Source of the DNA: Rhodanobacter sp. PCA2
GTDB taxonomy: Bacteria; Pseudomonadota; Gammaproteobacteria; Xanthomonadales; Rhodanobacteraceae
Reading direction: 5' to 3'
Length of the DNA: 64,000 bases
Assembly: GCF_013620825.1 (NCBI RefSeq)
Contig: NZ_NJIC01000048.1
Coordinates: forward strand, 1 to 64,000
Position numbers and translations under genes: made by a program. This document shows positions 59,994 through 64,000 of the stretch, in pieces. Numbering within the stretch: position 1 is the stretch's first letter; the number at the start of each line of letters is the position of its first letter. The notes under the pieces are model-generated. The model searched no databases and was not told where the DNA came from. It saw only the letters and a program-made list of their open reading frames with translations.

Positions 59994-62876
59994 ATGCCAC
60001 GTCGAAGCTTGCCGGATCGTCCGGCCCCCGCCACCCCGCGCGAGGGCAGCCCGGACGCCACGAAACGCCGCCGCTGGCGGGCCGCGCTGACGATCGCGGC
60101 GGTGCTGGTCGTCGCGGCGGTGATGGCCCGGGCGATCGTGCCGAACCGCGGCGACCAGGCCGACGCCGCCCTGGACGCCGCGGCGCCGGTGCCGGCGACG
60201 GCCGCAGCCACGACGGCAACCGACGCGCGCCTCGCGCTCCCGTCGGCACAGCCGACGCAGTCGGCGGACGCGCAGCCTTCCGCCTCCGGCGTGCCGGCGA
60301 TGCGGGCCGCGCCCGACGGCCGCGCGCCCGAACGGCTTTCCTCGGAAAGCCTGGCCTGGGCCTACCAGGACGTGGCGTGCAATCCCGACGACGCTGCCCG
60401 CCCGTCCGGGGCCGCTCCCGCCGGCAACGCCGGGCAGCCTTCGACCGCCTGCGCGCCCGCGCGCGTGCTGGCGCTGGTGGATTCCAGCGCGCATGCGCGC
60501 AAGGGCTCGGTGCCGATCGCGGCCGCCTTCTCCGCGCAACCGCTGGCGGTGACGATGGCGCCGCATCCGCGCCTGCTGCTGGACAGCGCCACGCTGGCCA
60601 CGCTGCGCCAGCGCGCCACCAGTTCCAACCCGGATTGGACGACGCTGAAGGCGCAGTGCGACTCCTACATCGGCGGCACGGTGGAATACCCCTCCGGCAA
60701 CCCCTATCCGAACAAGCCCAACATCGGCCAGGGCTACCAGGGCAGCGACTACGTGCCCGCGCTGCTGGCCGAGGGCATGTGCTACCAGGTGCTGAAGACC
60801 AGCAACCCCACCGCCGCCGCCAGCTACGGCGCCAAGGCCGTGGACATCCTGGTCAAGATGTCCGCGTCCGGCAGCCAGGGGCAGCCGCCCTGCAACGACA
60901 GCGGCTACGGCATCCGTTTCTATGGCGTGGGCATGGGCCTGGGCTACGACTGGGTGTACGAGCTGCTGACGCCGGCCCAGCGCACCCAGATCTACACCAC
61001 CGCGAACGCGTGGATCACCGCGTGGGAGGCGCCGAACGGCTGCGCCGGTTTCGAGTACACGCACCCGCAGAGCAACTACTACGCGGGCTACTTCCACGCC
61101 AAGGCGGCGATCGCCCTGGCCACCTACGACGAGAACCCCTCGGCCCCGGCGCAGTGGGACGACTGGTTGAACAACCAGTTCGGCAAGCGCGTGCAGCCGT
61201 ATTACGCGCTGCACCTGGCCGGCGGCGGCTGGCCGGAAGGCTACGGCAACTATGCTCCGCTGGGCATCCAGAACATGAGCATGCCGCTGCGCGAGGTGAA
61301 GACCGCCACCGGGCAGGACCTGGTGCATGCGACCGCGCCCTACCTGTTCCCGCTCGACAGCGCGGACTACGTCATGCACTTCACCTGGCCGTCGCGGGCG
61401 TATTTCGACGACCGCGACACCAATCACGCCAACGGCGTGGTGACGCCGCCGGTGGGCACCACCCAGGTCGGCGTGTTCCAGCAGATCCTCGGCGCCCTGG
61501 CCTACTGGGGCTCGCCCAAGGTGGGCGTGTTCCACCAGTACCTGAACGACGTCAACACGGCCACCTCCGGCTACAACACGTCCGATCCCTGGCTGCTTTA
61601 CCTCAATGCCGAGTCGACGCTGCCCACGGCGGCGGTGAACACGCTGCCGCTGTCCTACCTGGCCACCGGCATGGGTGCGGTGGCGGCCCGCTCGGACTGG
61701 TCGACCGGCGCGAGCTGGATGTCGTTCCGCGCCGGCCCCTACGTCAACAACCCCTCGCAGGGCGAGGAGAGCTTCGACCAGGGCGGGCTGGCGCTGGTCC
61801 GCGGCAACACCCCGCTGCTGGTCAACACCTTCGGCTGGATGGTGCACGAGCCCAACGGCTCGTCCGACGAGAACCTGCTCTACGACGATCTGTACGGCAA
61901 CTTCAACAACACGCTGTACAAGGGCAACCGGCAGATCTACAACATCTACTACACCCGCCGGATGAGCGGCAGCAGCGTGCTTGACCGCTACGGGCAGGCC
62001 GCCTACACCACCGAAGACAACCAGGTCAGCACCAAGGTCGCGGCCTACGACGACCATGGCGGCTACGTGTTCGTGCAGGCCACCGGCCTGGCGGACATGT
62101 ACCGCGCGTTCTCCACCGGCCCCGCGGTGGCCATCTGGACGCGGCAGATCGTCTATGTGCGGCCCAACCGCTTCGTGGTCTACGACCGCACCACCTCCGG
62201 CGGCGCGGGCTACGACCAGTTCCTGGCATGGCACTTCCCCGCCAACCCGGCGACCGGCAGCGCGCCCACGGGCGAAAGCCGCCTGGACGTCACCTACAAC
62301 GGCACCTATGCCGGCGCGGTGACCACCGTGCTGCCGGCCAACGCCACGCTCACCACCATACCGCTGTACCCGACCAGCAACCCGGCCAAGATATGGCAGG
62401 TGCAGGTGCGCCCGCCGGATGCAGGCACGAGCCAGCGCTGGCTCACCGTGTTCGACCTGTCCGCCAGCGCGGCGGCGGTGGCCGTCGCCACGCCGGTGGC
62501 GGTCAGCCAGGGCAACATGGTCGGCGTGCGCATGGCCGGCAGCTCGGGCAACGACGTGGTGCTGCAGAGCGCGGCGGCGGCCGGCGCAGCGGTGACGCCA
62601 CCCGTCGTCTACACCGTGCCCGCGGCGGTCACCCACCATGTCCTCACCGAACTGGCGCCGGCCACCGGCTACAACATCAGCGTCGCCAGCAGCGGCGGCA
62701 ACCACACCGTCACGGTGAGCCCGGGCGGCACCTACACCAGCAGCGCCGCCGGCGTGCTGGATTTCTACGTCAATGCCGACGGCACCGTGCAGCCGACGCC
62801 GCCGCCGACGCCGCTGGCCCCGCCGCCGGTGAGCGACCTGCCCGTGCCCGGCTTTCCGAAACCCTACAAACCATGA
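59994..62876 (+). CDS. Heparinase II/III-like polysaccharide lyase-family protein
   Basis: About 960 residues. A cytoplasmic basic start and one membrane helix (about residues 28-46) are followed by a low-complexity Ala/Pro linker and then a catalytic-like region beginning HPRLLLDSATLATLRQRA, the usual entry into the heparinase II/III alpha-toroid, with TWPSRAYFDDRD and FDQGGLALVRGNTPLLVNTFGW later. A beta-rich C-terminal region and a Pro-rich tail follow. It probably trims or degrades the polymer made by the cluster. ATG 59994 is chosen for GAGGA 7 nt upstream; an in-frame ATG at 59976 is possible. Confidence 0.75.
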   Translation: MPRRSLPDRPAPATPREGSPDATKRRRWRAALTIAAVLVVAAVMARAIVPNRGDQADAALDAAAPVPATAAATTATDARLALPSAQPTQSADAQPSASGVPAMRAAPDGRAPERLSSESLAWAYQDVACNPDDAARPSGAAPAGNAGQPSTACAPARVLALVDSSAHARKGSVPIAAAFSAQPLAVTMAPHPRLLLDSATLATLRQRATSSNPDWTTLKAQCDSYIGGTVEYPSGNPYPNKPNIGQGYQGSDYVPALLAEGMCYQVLKTSNPTAAASYGAKAVDILVKMSASGSQGQPPCNDSGYGIRFYGVGMGLGYDWVYELLTPAQRTQIYTTANAWITAWEAPNGCAGFEYTHPQSNYYAGYFHAKAAIALATYDENPSAPAQWDDWLNNQFGKRVQPYYALHLAGGGWPEGYGNYAPLGIQNMSMPLREVKTATGQDLVHATAPYLFPLDSADYVMHFTWPSRAYFDDRDTNHANGVVTPPVGTTQVGVFQQILGALAYWGSPKVGVFHQYLNDVNTATSGYNTSDPWLLYLNAESTLPTAAVNTLPLSYLATGMGAVAARSDWSTGASWMSFRAGPYVNNPSQGEESFDQGGLALVRGNTPLLVNTFGWMVHEPNGSSDENLLYDDLYGNFNNTLYKGNRQIYNIYYTRRMSGSSVLDRYGQAAYTTEDNQVSTKVAAYDDHGGYVFVQATGLADMYRAFSTGPAVAIWTRQIVYVRPNRFVVYDRTTSGGAGYDQFLAWHFPANPATGSAPTGESRLDVTYNGTYAGAVTTVLPANATLTTIPLYPTSNPAKIWQVQVRPPDAGTSQRWLTVFDLSASAAAVAVATPVAVSQGNMVGVRMAGSSGNDVVLQSAAAAGAAVTPPVVYTVPAAVTHHVLTELAPATGYNISVASSGGNHTVTVSPGGTYTSSAAGVLDFYVNADGTVQPTPPPTPLAPPPVSDLPVPGFPKPYKP

Positions 62877-62952
62877 GACGGACCGCTCCGCCAGCCGCCG
62901 AGACGCCTCCGCACGCCAGGGCCGGCGGCATGTCGATCAAGGAACGCACGCA

Positions 62953-63678
62953 ATGCTGAAGCGTCTGGTGAAAATGGCCACGGACATGCGCGGCCTGCCG
63001 CAAGTGACCATCAACTTGCGTTGCGCCGACACGGCCGGCAACGACCCGTTCTACGAGCGGGTCGTGCGCGACTTCTATCGGGACGCGATGCGTCGGCACC
63101 CGAAGTTTCCGCTGGTGCGCAACTACGAGTACGGGTTCTCCGTGCACCACATGGCCGGCGAACCCGACAACTACCTGCGCAGCATAGAAAGCGCGGCGCG
63201 CCGGAACTACAAGAAGTCCTGCCGGCTCGGCTACGGCTTTGGCCTCATCGACTACAACGCGCACCTGGCCGACATCACCGCGATCCTGCGTTCGGCGCCG
63301 GTGCGCCAGGGACGGGCGATGCCGGCCGATTTCTTCACCCGCGACGCGGCCCCCTCGAACAACCCGCCGTCGCGTTCGGCGCTGCACGACTATCCCTATT
63401 TCGGCATCCTGCGCGACGGCCACCTGTATGCGTTCGCCAGCTGCCTGGTGGCCGGCGAACTGTGCTCGATCGAGACCATCTACGGCCACGCCGACCATCT
63501 GGCCGACGGCGTGGTGCCGATGATGATCATCGGCATCGCCGAGTGGATCGCCACGCACCACCCCGACGTGCGGTATTACGCCTACGGCACCTACTTCGGG
63601 GCGACCGACACCATGCAGCGCTTCAAGCGCAAGTTCGACTTCAAGCCGCACCGTGCGCGATGGGTGTTGGGAGACTGA
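62953..63678 (+). CDS. Hypothetical GNAT-like protein of the polysaccharide cluster
   Basis: 241 residues, MLKRLVKMATDMRGLPQVTI. The visible parts are a helix with ESAARRNYKKSCRLGYGFG, a beta-rich middle with HDYPYFGILRDGHLYAFASCLV and an ICGEW-like end, IGIAEWIATHHPDVRYYAYGTYFGA. The overall pattern resembles an acyltransferase (GNAT) fold, but no definite CoA-binding motif was identified. It could decorate the exopolysaccharide. It lies 76 bp after the lyase-like gene on the same strand. Confidence 0.55.
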   Translation: MLKRLVKMATDMRGLPQVTINLRCADTAGNDPFYERVVRDFYRDAMRRHPKFPLVRNYEYGFSVHHMAGEPDNYLRSIESAARRNYKKSCRLGYGFGLIDYNAHLADITAILRSAPVRQGRAMPADFFTRDAAPSNNPPSRSALHDYPYFGILRDGHLYAFASCLVAGELCSIETIYGHADHLADGVVPMMIIGIAEWIATHHPDVRYYAYGTYFGATDTMQRFKRKFDFKPHRARWVLGD

Positions 63679-63682
63679 TGCC

Positions 63683-64000
63683 ATGTCCAGCCTTCCGGTC
63701 GACGCGTTCGGCGCCACGCGCACAGTCGAGCTGTCGCTGCCCGAGGAACTGCCCTACCAGCTGATCTACCGCATGCGGCGCGAGCAGCCCTTCGCGGTGG
63801 CGGAACCCGCGGGGGTGGAATTCCGCTACGCCACCAGCCTGGTCCAGTTCGCCGGACTGGCGGGCGCGCTGCGCCGCAGGGTCAGCGCGCCGGAACTGTT
63901 GCGCGCCGCCCTCCGCATCGCCGCGGGCCGGCGCTTCTACTGCGTGCTGCGGCAGGGGCGCATCCTGCACCACGGCTGGGCCAATGTGGCGTTCTGCCGC
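63683..64000 (+). CDS. Partial gene, unrecognised protein
   Basis: ATG 63683, 4 bp after the previous stop; open to the right edge (106 codons visible). It begins MSSLPVDAFGATRTVELSLP and continues with YQLIYRMRREQPFAVAEPAG. No family was recognised. The tight spacing suggests co-transcription and perhaps joint function with the preceding GNAT-like protein. Confidence 0.6.
   Translation, partial: MSSLPVDAFGATRTVELSLPEELPYQLIYRMRREQPFAVAEPAGVEFRYATSLVQFAGLAGALRRRVSAPELLRAALRIAAGRRFYCVLRQGRILHHGWANVAFCR

Overview
The window is GC-rich, with tightly packed operons joined by ATGA or GTGA overlaps. Gene content points to a gammaproteobacterium of the Xanthomonadales/Lysobacterales, probably Rhodanobacteraceae: an Xps-like type II secretion operon in the order E-F-G-H-I-J-K-L-M-N, monomeric NADP isocitrate dehydrogenase, a GumN/TraB protein, a thrL-hom-thrB-thrC operon, and the dispersed repeats common in that order. 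This placement is inference from content. No rRNA or tRNA gene was seen.

Layout. Bases 1-8140 (minus) hold the type II secretion operon gspE to gspN, with gspN running off the left edge. Bases 8358-17758 (minus) hold a 2,433-residue YadA-like trimeric autotransporter and a secreted subtilisin-like protease. Bases 18100-27381 hold housekeeping genes: tatD, an RluE-like pseudouridine synthase, a methyltransferase, a NYN-domain protein, a LysR regulator, an aldo/keto reductase, a GumN/TraB protein and icd. Bases 27749-45864 are a complete type I-F CRISPR-Cas locus: cas1, cas2-3, csy1, csy2, csy3, csy4 and one array of 142 repeats and 141 spacers. Bases 45978-51838 hold a CpdB-like nucleotidase, an MFS transporter, a pyrimidine-dimer glycosylase and two c-type cytochromes. 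Bases 51945-55702 are the threonine operon with a leader peptide. Bases 55948-64000 are the start of a surface-polysaccharide cluster.

The most unusual part is bases 32176-33276, between cas2-3 and csy1. A FitAB/VapBC toxin-antitoxin pair lies there on the opposite strand to the cas genes. In its upstream region, on the same strand, is a hidden mini-CRISPR: two degenerate copies of the array repeat that keep the 5-bp stem and 5-nt loop, one with a compensatory base-pair change, around a 24-nt spacer instead of 32. That spacer matches, next to a CC PAM, a site 39 bp upstream of the mini-CRISPR and directly beside a candidate csy promoter. The match is 18 of 24, and mismatches fall at positions 6, 12, 18 and 24 (plus 11 and 17), the every-sixth-base pattern expected for guide RNA in a type I Cascade. 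This looks like a CreR/CreA-type RNA that directs the Csy complex to regulate its own operon, a toxin module, or both.

How the parts fit. Csy1-4 with array crRNAs would form the interference complex, Cas2-3 the nuclease-helicase, and Cas1 with the Cas2 domain the adaptation machinery. A strong terminator lies between csy4 and the array, so the array probably has its own leader promoter. The small guide RNA would let the complex sense its own abundance.
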